Source: DASUGM01 sp036274055 (lineage in GTDB: Bacteria; Acidobacteriota; Vicinamibacteria; Vicinamibacterales; SCN-69-37). Taken from it: a stretch of 18,647 bases of DNA. The notes beneath the pieces are model-generated. The model was given only the letters and a program-made list of their open reading frames with translations, had not been told where the DNA came from and made no database searches. This document shows positions 6,164 to 14,178 of this stretch, in pieces; the first letter of the stretch is position 1; every line of letters begins with the position of its first letter. The stretch spans positions 1-18,647 of the forward strand of contig DASUGM010000028.1 in the NCBI GenBank assembly GCA_036274055.1. The letters are read 5' to 3'. Position numbers and translations under genes: made by a program.

Positions 6164-8098
6164 ATGACGGTTCGGGTTGCGGCACATACAGTGGTCGCTG
6201 GCGTTTGCGTGCTGGCTGTGGCCGCCATAGCCACTGCTGCGCTGCTGCGCGCTCAGCGTCCCGCGCCAGTTGAGATCCCCAAGGGTACGAACGTCTTGTT
6301 TGGCCGCGTGCTCGAGTCCGGTTCGGACGCGCCGGTCTCCGGCGCCGCTGTGACGCTGACCGGATTCTTCGATCCTGACGGCAAACCGGTTGCGGCGCTG
6401 CCGAGATCGGCGAATCCGATCGTGTCCTCCGAGGCGTCGGCGCCGCGCACCGTCGTCACCAACGGCGAAGGCTATTACGTTTTCCGCGCGCTTCCGGCTG
6501 GCCGCTATGCGATTGCCGTGCTGGGCCTCGGCTACGTCGACAGCGGTTATCGGCTGCGCGTGGTCGAAGTGGCGGAGAGCGGCAAGCCGACGGCGTCGAA
6601 TCTGCGCATCCAGAAGTTTGCGGCCATCACCGGACGCGTCGTCGACGAGCAGGGCGAGCCAGTCGTCGGCATTCAGATAACTGCGCTGCAGCGGCTGGCA
6701 ACGAGCGGCGGCGCCGTCCTGCGAACACTCGATACCAGCGCGGTGGCGGTCACCGACGATCGCGGCGTCTATCGACTGAGCCAACTCGCGCCAGGCACGT
6801 ATGTCGTCGGCGCGCTGTCCTCCGCGGTGACCCTCAGCACGAATTTCGCCGCGCAGATCGACGCCGTGGCGGGCGATGCGCGCGGCGGATTCGAATTGCG
6901 CCGCCAGTTGATTCCGGGCGGCGCGCCCTTGATGGACATCGTCAAGGGCGAGGGTGTGCGAATCGGCGATGCGGTGCTGCAGCGTGCGGGTGTTGTGCCG
7001 TCGTTTGGGCCTGACGGCAAACTTCTGACCTACGCGAACACGTTCGTGCCGGGCACGCGCGTCGCCCCCGACGCGATGGCCGTCACCTTGGCGTCGGGCG
7101 AACAGCGGACCGTTGCCGATCTGCCGCTGCACTTCTCACCGGCGGTGCGCGTGTCGGGAGTGATCAGCGGGCCGGCGGGCCCGATGCCGCAGATGACGGT
7201 GCGGCTGGTGCCGCCGAGCGCGGCGGACGTCAACTCGGCTGACCCCTCGGGCGTCTCGGTCACGTTCACGGACAGTCAAGGTGCGTTCACGTTTCTCGGC
7301 GTCACGGAGGGTCAGTACACGCTCCAAGCGACACGCGTGATTTATGAGGGCGCCGATCCCGCCAATCCGGAGCCGACGTTGTGGGCGGCGCAGTCGATCA
7401 CCGTCGGGGAGACGGACGTCACCGGCCTCAACGTCGCGATGCGCCCCGGGTTGCGGCTGCGGGGACGCGTTGAATTCAAGAGTTCGCCTGGCGTTGCGCC
7501 GGAGAGTAATCCTTCGCAGGTTGACCTCCACCTGCGCCCGATCGGCGCCGGGCTGTGGCGGCCCGGACGCGGGCGTTCGCTGCCCGACGGGACATTTCTG
7601 ACCTCGGGCGACCCGCCCGGACGCTACACGCTCTCGCCGCCGTTTGCTCCCAGCGGTTGGACAATGGAAACGGTCACGCTCAACGGCCGCGTTCTGGCCG
7701 ACGACGTGATCGAACTCGAGTCGTCGGACGTGACCGGGCTCGTGGTGACGTTCACAAAGAACGTGTCGCGCGTCTCCGGCACCGTCGTTGATGGGAAGAG
7801 CACGCCAGACAACGCGCGCGACGTCGTCGTGTTTCCCGCCGACACGGTGTTCTGGCGGAACGGTGTGTTCAACGATCGACGGACGCGCTTCGTGCACGCG
7901 ACGTCGATCGGCGCATTCGAGCTATCCGGTCTCGCGCCGGGCGATTACTACATCGCCGCGGTGGGCGGGGATGTGATTGCGGACTGGCCAGATCCGGCGC
8001 TGCTCGATCGCCTGGTCGCGGGCGCAACGAAGTTCACGCTGGCGTCAGGCGATGCGCCAGTGCTCCAGTTGAAGACGGTCTCGGTTCGAGGACGGTGA
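6164..8098 (+). CDS. exported protein of repeated carboxypeptidase-regulatory-like modules
   Basis: The 644-residue product has an N-terminal hydrophobic signal or anchor (residues 7-28, VVAGVCVLAVAAIATAALL). It contains about five beta-sandwich modules of the CarboxypepD_reg/CnaB-like kind, at roughly 43-134, 153-220, 330-400, 430-520 and 535-605. Each has the hallmark of a G-x-V strand followed by a DxxGxYxFxxLxxGxY turn, for example DDRGVYRLSQLAPGTY and GAFELSGLAPGDYYIAAV. No catalytic motif is visible. Such proteins are abundant in Acidobacteria and are thought to act outside the inner membrane in binding or scaffolding. The gene is colinear with its downstream paralogue, 3 bp away, and probably opens an operon with the PQQ dehydrogenase. 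The start is uncertain: ATG 6164 is preferred, but TTG 6158 is in frame. Confidence 0.8.
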   Translation: MTVRVAAHTVVAGVCVLAVAAIATAALLRAQRPAPVEIPKGTNVLFGRVLESGSDAPVSGAAVTLTGFFDPDGKPVAALPRSANPIVSSEASAPRTVVTNGEGYYVFRALPAGRYAIAVLGLGYVDSGYRLRVVEVAESGKPTASNLRIQKFAAITGRVVDEQGEPVVGIQITALQRLATSGGAVLRTLDTSAVAVTDDRGVYRLSQLAPGTYVVGALSSAVTLSTNFAAQIDAVAGDARGGFELRRQLIPGGAPLMDIVKGEGVRIGDAVLQRAGVVPSFGPDGKLLTYANTFVPGTRVAPDAMAVTLASGEQRTVADLPLHFSPAVRVSGVISGPAGPMPQMTVRLVPPSAADVNSADPSGVSVTFTDSQGAFTFLGVTEGQYTLQATRVIYEGADPANPEPTLWAAQSITVGETDVTGLNVAMRPGLRLRGRVEFKSSPGVAPESNPSQVDLHLRPIGAGLWRPGRGRSLPDGTFLTSGDPPGRYTLSPPFAPSGWTMETVTLNGRVLADDVIELESSDVTGLVVTFTKNVSRVSGTVVDGKSTPDNARDVVVFPADTVFWRNGVFNDRRTRFVHATSIGAFELSGLAPGDYYIAAVGGDVIADWPDPALLDRLVAGATKFTLASGDAPVLQLKTVSVRGR

Positions 8099-8101
8099 TC
8101 G

Positions 8102-9907
8102 ATGCGGCTAATCGCGACCGTCTCGTTCGCCGCCTTGATAGCGGCAGCGGCATCTCCAGGGCCATTGGACCGCCCCCCACCAGGTCCATTGGCCCCAGCG
8201 GGGACTGCGGTGCTTTCGGGCACGTTGACGACAGGCGGGGCATCACCGCAGCCAGTCAGGCGCGCGACGATGAAGCTGACCGGCGGCGGCCTGAGCGCGC
8301 GCGTCGTCGGCACAGATGATCAAGGCCGATTCACATTCGCCGCGTTGCCCGCTGCGAGCTATTCGCTGTCGGCATCGAAGCCCGGATTCGTCACTGTGTT
8401 TCACGGCGAGAAGCGCCCGGGTCGCGGTCCCGGCGTGCCGATCGCGGTCGCTGATGGGCAGCGTGTCTCCGTGTCGCTCACGATACACGTTGGGGCAGTG
8501 ATCACCGGCACGATCACGGACTCGCGTGGCAATCCGATGTCGTCCGTGCCCGTGCTTGCCGTCGAAGTCCGCACCGCCGGCGCGGGCACGACGCCGGCGC
8601 GCGCGACGACGGATGATCGCGGCGTCTACCGGATCTTCGGCCTCGCGCCCGGCGACTACGTCGTCTCGGTCGCGTCTCGACTGAGCCCCAGACTCGCGAT
8701 GGAACCGGATCTCATCAGCGTGACCGACGATGAAGTGCAGTGGGCGCGCCAGCAGGCTGCCTCATCGACGCTCGGCGCTACGCCAAGCGCCGCGCTGCCG
8801 GCGCCGGGACGTCCGGTGGCCTACGCGCCGGTATATTTTCCGGGCACGACCGACGCGGCGTCGGCCTCGAAGATTACGGTCGCGATCGGCGAAGAGCGCA
8901 GTGGCATCAGCTTCTCGACGCGCATCGTCTCGACCGCGAAGATTTCCGGCACGCTCATCGATCAGAACGGCCAGCCACTCACCAGCGGGTCGGTCACGAT
9001 TCACCCGCGATGGCGCGAGCAGGCGTCTCTTGCCGATGCGCTGATCGCCGCAGGCGCGCTCGTGCTGCCGCGGGCCGTCGTCTCGCCGCCGGCGTTCTCG
9101 CTGTCAGGCGTCACGCCGGGTGAGTACACGCTGATCGCACGCTCGGGCTTTTCCGGCCGCGGCGCCGCGGCTGCGGCGGCGATGGCCGCAGCCGATCCAA
9201 CGTTGTGGAACCTGACCGACCTCACCGTCGACGGCCGCGATCAGTCCGATCTGGTGCTGCGCCTGCAGCCCGGGACGCGCATCAACGGATCGATCGCATT
9301 CGAGCCCACCTCGCTGACGCCGCCGGCCGATCTCAGCAAGATCGATTTGACGATGGCCGCGTCACGGTCGCTGGTCGGCGCGCCGGCTGCACCGCGCGCA
9401 ATCATCGATCCCGCCGGTATTTTCCGCTTCGCGAGCGTCGTTCCCGGCGCCTACGCGCTCAAGGCGATGCCGCCGGCCGGCACGACGTGGATCTTGAAAT
9501 CTGCGGTGCTCAACGGCCGCGACATCGCCGACGTGTTGATCGACGTCAAGCCCGGCCATGAACTCAACGGCCTCGTCATCACCTACACCGATCGCGCCGC
9601 CGAGATCTCCGGGACACTCGTCGACGCCGACGGCCTGCCGGTGACGCGCTACTCGATCGTCGTGATGACGGTGGATAAGTCGATGTGGCTGCCGAACGCG
9701 CGGCGGATTCGATCGGCGGCGCCGGCGACGAACGGATCGTTCAGCATCGCCGGGCTGCCGGCCGGGGACTACGCGATCGCCGCGGTGGAAGACGTCGAGG
9801 CCGCGGATCTGGCCGATCCGGCGTTTCTGGAGCAGGTGCTGGCGGCGAGCGTGAAGGTCACCGTCGCCGAGGGCGAGAAGAAGACGCAGAACCTGCGAAC
9901 GCGCTAA
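8102..9907 (+). CDS. exported carboxypeptidase-regulatory-like protein, tandem paralogue
   Basis: The 601-residue product begins with a signal peptide (MRLIATVSFAALIAAAASPG) and a proline-rich linker. About five beta-sandwich modules follow, near 37-100, 130-195, 278-345, 396-470 and 500-570, with turn motifs such as DDRGVYRIFGLAPGDY, FSLSGVTPGEY and SIAGLPAGDYAIAAVED. It aligns along its length with the preceding protein: NGRDIADVLID corresponds to NGRVLADDVIE, LNGLVITYT to VTGLVVTFT, and the C-terminal DPAFLEQVLAASVKVTVAEG to DPALLDRLVAGATKFTLASG. The pair thus looks like an old duplication. Only 3 bp separate the genes, so translational coupling is likely. No enzyme motif is seen. Confidence 0.82.
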   Translation: MRLIATVSFAALIAAAASPGPLDRPPPGPLAPAGTAVLSGTLTTGGASPQPVRRATMKLTGGGLSARVVGTDDQGRFTFAALPAASYSLSASKPGFVTVFHGEKRPGRGPGVPIAVADGQRVSVSLTIHVGAVITGTITDSRGNPMSSVPVLAVEVRTAGAGTTPARATTDDRGVYRIFGLAPGDYVVSVASRLSPRLAMEPDLISVTDDEVQWARQQAASSTLGATPSAALPAPGRPVAYAPVYFPGTTDAASASKITVAIGEERSGISFSTRIVSTAKISGTLIDQNGQPLTSGSVTIHPRWREQASLADALIAAGALVLPRAVVSPPAFSLSGVTPGEYTLIARSGFSGRGAAAAAAMAAADPTLWNLTDLTVDGRDQSDLVLRLQPGTRINGSIAFEPTSLTPPADLSKIDLTMAASRSLVGAPAAPRAIIDPAGIFRFASVVPGAYALKAMPPAGTTWILKSAVLNGRDIADVLIDVKPGHELNGLVITYTDRAAEISGTLVDADGLPVTRYSIVVMTVDKSMWLPNARRIRSAAPATNGSFSIAGLPAGDYAIAAVEDVEAADLADPAFLEQVLAASVKVTVAEGEKKTQNLRTR

Positions 9908-9910
9908 CAT
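9905..9910 (+). promoter_or_regulatory. TANNNT box (TAACAT) ahead of the PQQ dehydrogenase
   Basis: TAACAT overlaps the stop codon of the preceding gene and lies 7 nt before the ATG at 9918. That ATG has no Shine-Dalgarno. It could give a leaderless transcript for the dehydrogenase in addition to operon read-through. Confidence 0.28.
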
Positions 9911-9917
9911 CCGCGGC

Positions 9918-11978
9918 ATGCGTGCCGCCCTCGTGCTTGGATCGGCCGTGTATCTGCTCGCGTTTCTGCAAGCGGCCGCGCCCGCCGACACGCCCTGGCC
10001 GCTCAATGGCGGCATCGACAATATCCGCTACTCGCCGCTGAAGGAAATCAATCGCGCCAATGTGGCCAGACTGCAACGCGTCTGGACCTACGATTCGCAC
10101 GACTCCTCGCGCGGGTCCGAGATGCAGAGCAACCCTGTCGTCATCGACGGCGTGTTGTACGCGACGACGCCGACGCTGAAGGTGGTGGCGGTTGACGCCG
10201 CGACCGGGACCGAGATCTGGAAGTTCGATCCGAGCGGCGGCGCGACGGCAACGGCGCGATTCCGCCATCGCGGCGTCACTGTCTTCAGAGACCGAGTCTT
10301 CGTTTCGTACCGAAGCTTCCTCTACGCGTTGGACAAGAAGACCGGCCAGCCGATCGCCTCGTTTGGAACCGCTGGCCGGATCGACTTGCGCGAGGGGCTC
10401 GATCAGCCGGCGCAGGGGCTCAGCGTCAGCGCCAGCACGCCGGGATCGATCTTCGAAGATCTGCTGATCCTCGGGACGTCGGTGCCCGAGACGCTGCCGG
10501 GATCGCCCGGGCACATTCGCGCGTTCGACGTGAACACCGGCAAGGTCCGCTGGATCTTCCACACCATTCCGAAGCCAGGCGAAATGGGCTACGACACCTG
10601 GCCGCCGGACGCCTACAAGATGGCCGGCGGCGCGAACGCATGGGCCGGCGTCACCGTGGATCAGAAGACGGGGATGGTCTTCGCGGCGACCGGATCCGCG
10701 TCCTTCGATTTCTACGGGGTGACGCGGCACGGCGACAACCTGTTCGCCGACTGCGTGCTCGCGCTCGACGCGCGCACCGGCAAGTACGTCTGGCACTTTC
10801 AAGGCCTGCGCCACGACGTCTGGGATTGGGATTTTCCGGCTGCGCCAAGCCTCGTCACGGTGCGCCGCAACGGCCGCGCGGTTGACGCGGTGGCGCAGAT
10901 CACCAAGTACGGCTACGTGTGGGTGCTCGATCGGAAAACCGGCGCGTCGCTGTTCCCGACGAAGTGGGTCGACGTGCCGGCATCGAAGATCGACGGCGAG
11001 CAGCTCGCGCCGCGTCAACTGGTGCCGACCCTGCCGGTGCCATTTGCGCGCCAGGGCCTGACCGAGGCGATGCTGACGACGCGCACGCCCGAGGCGCACG
11101 CGGATGTGCTGGAACGGTTCAAGAAATACTCCAAGGGCTTCTTCGCACCGCCGTCGCTCGAAGGGACGATTGTGTTTCCAGGTTTCGACGGCGGCGCCGA
11201 GTGGGGCGGCGCGGCGTTCGACCCGGAGTCGGCGCTGCTCTACGTCAACTCGAACGAGATGCCGTGGATCGTCAAGCTCATTCCGAACAACGACACCGCG
11301 CTCTACAACAGCAAATGCGCGACCTGCCATCGGGAGGACAAGAAAGGCGGCGCGAACGGACCGTCGCTCGAGGGCGTCGCTGCGAAGTTCACGCGTGAGC
11401 AACTGGCCGCGCTGATCCGCCAGGGCACCGGCCGGATGCCGGCGTTCCCGGACATGGGCACGCGGAACATCAACGATCTGGTCGAGTACTTGTTCACCGG
11501 CAAGGATCAGGCGACCGATCCCGCGCTTGCGAACGACCCCAGCCAGTTGAAATACCGCAGCGACGGCGAGTCGATCTTTCTCGACCCCGACGGCTATCCC
11601 GCGATCACGCCACCGTGGGGCACCCTGAATGCGCTCGATCTCAATACCGGTGCGATGCGCTGGAAGATCCCGCTCGGCGAGATTCCCGCTCTCGCGCCGA
11701 CAGGGATGACGAACACCGGCAGCGACAACTACGGCGGCCCGGTCGTCACCGCGGGCGGACTCCTGTTCATCGCGGCGACCAACTTCGACAAGAAGTTCCG
11801 CGCCTTCGACAAGCTCACCGGCCGGCTGCTCTGGGAAACGACGCTGCCGGCGGCTGGGAATGCGACGCCGGCGGTCTATCAGCTCGGCGGGCGCGAATAC
11901 GTCGTCATCGTCTGCGGCGGCGGGAAGAACGGCGCCCCAGCGGGGAGCGCGATTGTAGCGTTTGCGCTGCCACGCTGA
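9918..11978 (+). CDS. PQQ-dependent dehydrogenase with internal cytochrome c domain
   Basis: The 686-residue product has a signal peptide (MRAALVLGSAVYLLAFLQAAA) and then the quinoprotein beta-propeller start WPLNGGIDNIRYSPLKEINR. Propeller blades carry the usual tryptophan-containing motifs (GTEIWKFDP, GKVRWIFH, GKYVWHFQG, GAMRWKIP, GRLLWETT). A heme-c site CATCH lies at residues 467-471, with GRMPAFPDM about 50 residues later supplying the probable methionine ligand. The cytochrome domain (about 455-535) interrupts the propeller, which resumes to the C-terminus with NATPAVYQLGGREYVVI. It should oxidise an alcohol or sugar in the periplasm and pass electrons from PQQ to heme c; the substrate is not evident. 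It is the third gene of the 6164-11978 cluster, 10 bp after its neighbour. Confidence 0.93.
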   Translation: MRAALVLGSAVYLLAFLQAAAPADTPWPLNGGIDNIRYSPLKEINRANVARLQRVWTYDSHDSSRGSEMQSNPVVIDGVLYATTPTLKVVAVDAATGTEIWKFDPSGGATATARFRHRGVTVFRDRVFVSYRSFLYALDKKTGQPIASFGTAGRIDLREGLDQPAQGLSVSASTPGSIFEDLLILGTSVPETLPGSPGHIRAFDVNTGKVRWIFHTIPKPGEMGYDTWPPDAYKMAGGANAWAGVTVDQKTGMVFAATGSASFDFYGVTRHGDNLFADCVLALDARTGKYVWHFQGLRHDVWDWDFPAAPSLVTVRRNGRAVDAVAQITKYGYVWVLDRKTGASLFPTKWVDVPASKIDGEQLAPRQLVPTLPVPFARQGLTEAMLTTRTPEAHADVLERFKKYSKGFFAPPSLEGTIVFPGFDGGAEWGGAAFDPESALLYVNSNEMPWIVKLIPNNDTALYNSKCATCHREDKKGGANGPSLEGVAAKFTREQLAALIRQGTGRMPAFPDMGTRNINDLVEYLFTGKDQATDPALANDPSQLKYRSDGESIFLDPDGYPAITPPWGTLNALDLNTGAMRWKIPLGEIPALAPTGMTNTGSDNYGGPVVTAGGLLFIAATNFDKKFRAFDKLTGRLLWETTLPAAGNATPAVYQLGGREYVVIVCGGGKNGAPAGSAIVAFALPR

Positions 11979-12006
11979 TCCGCCGGCGATTGAGCGCACG
12001 ACACCG

Positions 12007-12044
12007 CACCCGGGTGTAGCATTGGCTGCCCGAGTCACTCGGGC
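12007..12044. promoter_or_regulatory. two short perfect inverted repeats
   Basis: CACCCGGGTG (12007-12016) is a perfect 10-bp palindrome. GCCCGAG (12028-12034) and CTCGGGC (12038-12044) form a perfect 7-bp stem with a 3-nt loop. They lie between the dehydrogenase stop and the small secreted gene. The second could be a terminator stem, but no T tract follows. Either could instead be an operator. Confidence 0.35.
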
Positions 12045-12078
12045 CACTCCAACCCCTGACCCCAGCCAGAGAGGTGTT

Positions 12079-12558
12079 ATGAAAAAACTGACCTGCTTCG
12101 CGCTCGCGTTCGCGGCGGCCTCGGTTCTTGCGGTGAATGCCGCGACCGTGCCCGCAGACAACAACATCGGCACCTGGAAACTCAACGTCGCCAAATCGAA
12201 GTTCAGCCCGGGTCCAGGCCCGAAGAGCCAGACGCTCAAGATCGAAGCGTGGGGCGACGATGGCGTGAAGTACGTCGCTGATGGCGTCGATGCAGAAGGC
12301 AAGGCCAGCAAGTGGGAACTGCAGGCGAAGTACGACGGCAAGTACTATCCCTTCAAGGGCAATGCGGACGCGGACATGCTGGCCTACAAGCGGACCGACG
12401 CCAACACCGTCGAGGCGCTTACGCAGCGTGGCGGCAAGGAGACCGGGAAGACCGTCATTGTCGTTTCGAAGGATGGGAAGACGCGCACGCTGACGCAGAC
12501 GGGCACCAACGCCAAGGGGGAGAAGATCAATAACCTCCTTGTGTACGAGAAGCAGTAG
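12079..12558 (+). CDS. small secreted lipocalin-like protein
   Basis: The 159-residue product starts at an ATG preceded by AGAGAGG (12068-12074). An upstream in-frame start inside the dehydrogenase gene is rejected. The signal peptide is MKKLTCFALAFAAASVLAVNA. The mature part (about 25-159) is nearly all predicted beta strand and begins with GTWKLNVAKSKFSPGPGP, a signature I associate with small lipocalin-like exported proteins common in Acidobacteria. It is lysine- and glycine-rich with one cysteine, in the signal. A fatty or hydrophobic ligand in the periplasm is plausible by fold analogy only. Its 3' end is only about 15 bp from a broken DUF2911 gene on the other strand. Confidence 0.82.
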   Translation: MKKLTCFALAFAAASVLAVNAATVPADNNIGTWKLNVAKSKFSPGPGPKSQTLKIEAWGDDGVKYVADGVDAEGKASKWELQAKYDGKYYPFKGNADADMLAYKRTDANTVEALTQRGGKETGKTVIVVSKDGKTRTLTQTGTNAKGEKINNLLVYEKQ

Positions 12559-12572
12559 CTCGTGTGAACGAT

Positions 12573-12776
12573 CCCACGCTTCAGCGGCCGGCCGTAGCGC
12601 ACGTCGATCCATTTGCCGGTCGCGATCCGCGCGCCGGGCGCGTCGTCGGACTTCCACACGCCGACCTGAACGGTCGCCATGCCATCGGCGCTGGGCGATC
12701 GCGCCGGCGCCTGCGCGTCCGTGAGCGCGATCGCGGAGACCGCCGCGATCGCCGTGAGGATCATCAGTCGGCGCAT
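12573..12776 (-). pseudogene. 3'-truncated DUF2911 family gene
   Basis: The ATG at 12776 has a good Shine-Dalgarno (GGAG at 12786-12783) and a signal peptide, MRRLMILTAIAAVSAIALTDAQA. Residues 55-68 (KWIDVRYGRPLKRG) match what I know as the N-terminal DUF2911 signature (KWIDVxYGRPxxRG). The family then continues for roughly 100 or more residues with a VWRxGAN-type segment, which is absent here. After residue 68 the frame runs on to 12384, but only antisense to the lipocalin-like gene and with no family resemblance. The simplest reading is a gene that lost its 3' part by deletion or rearrangement. A short expressed product is possible because the start signals are intact. Confidence 0.6.
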
Positions 12777-12835
12777 GTCGTTCTCCTCGCTGACGGAGTC
12801 TACTGCGATTGGGCGGCGGTGGGGACGAGCGTTAC

Positions 12836-12967
12836 GTTTTCTTGGTTTTGACGTGAAGGAAGTGTTGGCAGTGAAGGCAGTGTAGGGGGTTCTTAAGTTT
12901 TTGAAAAACCGGGATTCTACACTATCTACACTGGCTTCACTTCCTCCACGTCAAGAATCTAGAAAAC
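12836..12967. repeat. long imperfect palindrome, element B
   Basis: The arms are about 12836-12902 and 12904-12967, meeting at GTTTTT-G-AAAAAC. The best block, 12848-12864 against 12938-12954, matches at 16 of 17 positions. The left arm has GG dinucleotides exactly 9 nt apart (12858, 12867, 12876, 12885), made of units like AGTGTTGGC, AGTGAAGGC and AGTGTAGGG. The element ends 28 bp before the ATG at 12996. It lies between divergent gene starts (12776 minus, 12996 plus), so a terminator role is not needed at this site. Confidence 0.72.
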
Positions 12968-12981
12968 CTTCTCCCTTGAGA

Positions 12982-12987
12982 TATCGT
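12982..12987 (+). promoter_or_regulatory. TANNNT box (TATCGT) ahead of aldo/keto reductase
   Basis: TATCGT lies 8 nt before the ATG at 12996, immediately downstream of element B. No Shine-Dalgarno precedes the ATG. The layout suits a leaderless -10 box. Confidence 0.33.
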
Positions 12988-12995
12988 TCCCTTTA

Positions 12996-13979
12996 ATGCA
13001 GACGCGTACGCTCGGACGGAACGGATTGGAAGTCTCGGCGCTCGGCTTCGGCTGCATGGGGATGAGCTCTGGCTACGGTCCGGCCGGCGACAAAGCCGAG
13101 ATGATCGCGCTTGTCCGCCATGCGGTCGATCGCGGCATCACCTTCTTCGACACGGCCGAAGCGTACGGCCCGTTCGCGAATGAAGAGCTGGTCGGCGAGG
13201 CGCTCGCGCCGGTGCGCGATCGCGTCGTCATCGCCACCAAGTTCGGGTTCACGTTCAATCCGGGCGGCCCCCAGGGGCTGGACAGCCGGCCGTCGCACAT
13301 TCGAGAGGTCGCGGAGGCGTCGCTGCGGCGGCTGCGCATCGAGACGATCGATCTCTTCTATCAGCATCGCGTCGATCCGAACGTGCCGATCGAAGACGTC
13401 GCCGGCGCCGTGAAAGATCTGATCCGCGAGGGCAAGGTCAGGCACTTCGGCCTGTCCGAGGCCGGCGTGCAGACAATCCGCCGCGCGCACGCAGTGCAGC
13501 CGGTCACCGCGCTTCAGAGCGAGTACTCGATCTGGTGGCGCGAGCCTGAGGCGAAAATACTGCCGCTGCTCGACGAACTCGGAATTGGCTTCGTGCCGTT
13601 CAGTCCGCTCGGCCGGGGCTTTCTGACCGGCCAGATCGATGGCCAGACGACGTTCGACAGCAAGGACTTCCGCAACAACCTGCCGCGATTCGCACCGGAG
13701 GCCCGGCAGGCGAATCAGGCGCTCGTCGATCTCCTGCGCGCCATCGCCGGTCGCAAGCAGTCGACGCCGGCCCAGATCGCGCTCGCGTGGCTGCTTGCGC
13801 AGAAGCCGTGGATCGTGCCGATTCCCGGGACGACGAAGCGGCATCGGCTCGAGGAGAACATCGGCGCCGCTGCCCTCACGCTGACCGCCGACGATCTTCG
13901 TGACATCGACGCCGCCTCGCGGATCGCCCTGCAGGGCGCGCGCTATCCGGAACAGCTCGAGCGGATGGTGGACCGGTGA
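12996..13979 (+). CDS. aldo/keto reductase
   Basis: The 327-residue product has the full family length and the catalytic tetrad of the (beta/alpha)8 aldo/keto reductases: D52 and Y57 in FFDTAEAYGP, K82 in VIATKFGF, and H124 in FYQHRVDP. The N-terminal RTLGRNGLEVSALGFGCMGMS and C-terminal WIVPIPGTTKRHRLEENIGA are typical of the AKR13/YakC-like group, which reduce carbonyls with NADPH in the cytosol. The natural substrate is unknown. The start lacks a Shine-Dalgarno but has a TANNNT box 8 nt upstream. The gene stands alone, with palindrome B before it and palindrome C after it. Confidence 0.94.
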   Translation: MQTRTLGRNGLEVSALGFGCMGMSSGYGPAGDKAEMIALVRHAVDRGITFFDTAEAYGPFANEELVGEALAPVRDRVVIATKFGFTFNPGGPQGLDSRPSHIREVAEASLRRLRIETIDLFYQHRVDPNVPIEDVAGAVKDLIREGKVRHFGLSEAGVQTIRRAHAVQPVTALQSEYSIWWREPEAKILPLLDELGIGFVPFSPLGRGFLTGQIDGQTTFDSKDFRNNLPRFAPEARQANQALVDLLRAIAGRKQSTPAQIALAWLLAQKPWIVPIPGTTKRHRLEENIGAAALTLTADDLRDIDAASRIALQGARYPEQLERMVDR

Positions 13980-13982
13980 GGA

Positions 13983-13997
13983 GGCGAGATGAGTGAA
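13983..13997 (+). repeat. 15-bp sequence shared with 5965-5979
   Basis: GGCGAGATGAGTGAA is an exact copy of the sequence at 5965-5979 and begins 4 bp after the aldo/keto reductase stop. Element C begins 3 bp downstream. See the entry at 5965. Confidence 0.4.
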
Positions 13998-13999
13998 TT

Positions 14000-14116
14000 G
14001 CTTCTGTCAAGAGCAGATTCACAGGGAGAAGCACGAGAAGACCAAGAGGAAAGACCATTTCGGGTTTTTCTCACGCTCTTCTCGGTCTTCTCCCTGTGAA
14101 TACGCGCTTGGCAAGC
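14000..14116. repeat. long imperfect palindrome, element C
   Basis: The inner arms 14017-14031 and 14087-14101 are perfect over 15 bp (ATTCACAGGGAGAAG). The next 25 positions inward match at about 17, around a 5-nt centre (ATTTC, 14057-14061). Outward, GCTT..GTCAAGAGC pairs imperfectly with GCGCTTGGCAAGC. The left arm is a chain of purine-rich units of about 9 nt (AGGGAGAAG, CACGAGAAG, ACCAAGAGG). The element starts 21 bp after the aldo/keto reductase stop and ends 62 bp before the GTG at 14179. It is closely related to element D. Confidence 0.78.
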
Positions 14117-14178
14117 ACGTCCCGGAGATCGCATATCGCATTGAACGTTTCCGCAAATCGAGATGAAATGGGCCCACT

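Noticed and set aside
9858..12341. Long open frame on the minus strand (827 codons) opposite the PQQ dehydrogenase
   Set aside because: It is antisense to a clearly identified gene. Its composition is rich in Arg, His and Val as expected for a shadow frame in GC-rich DNA, and it has no family signature.
12848..12890. The 9-nt periodic tract in element B as a CRISPR or VNTR array
   Set aside because: The units are degenerate, have no spacers and form one arm of a palindrome, so neither a CRISPR array nor a simple tandem repeat fits.
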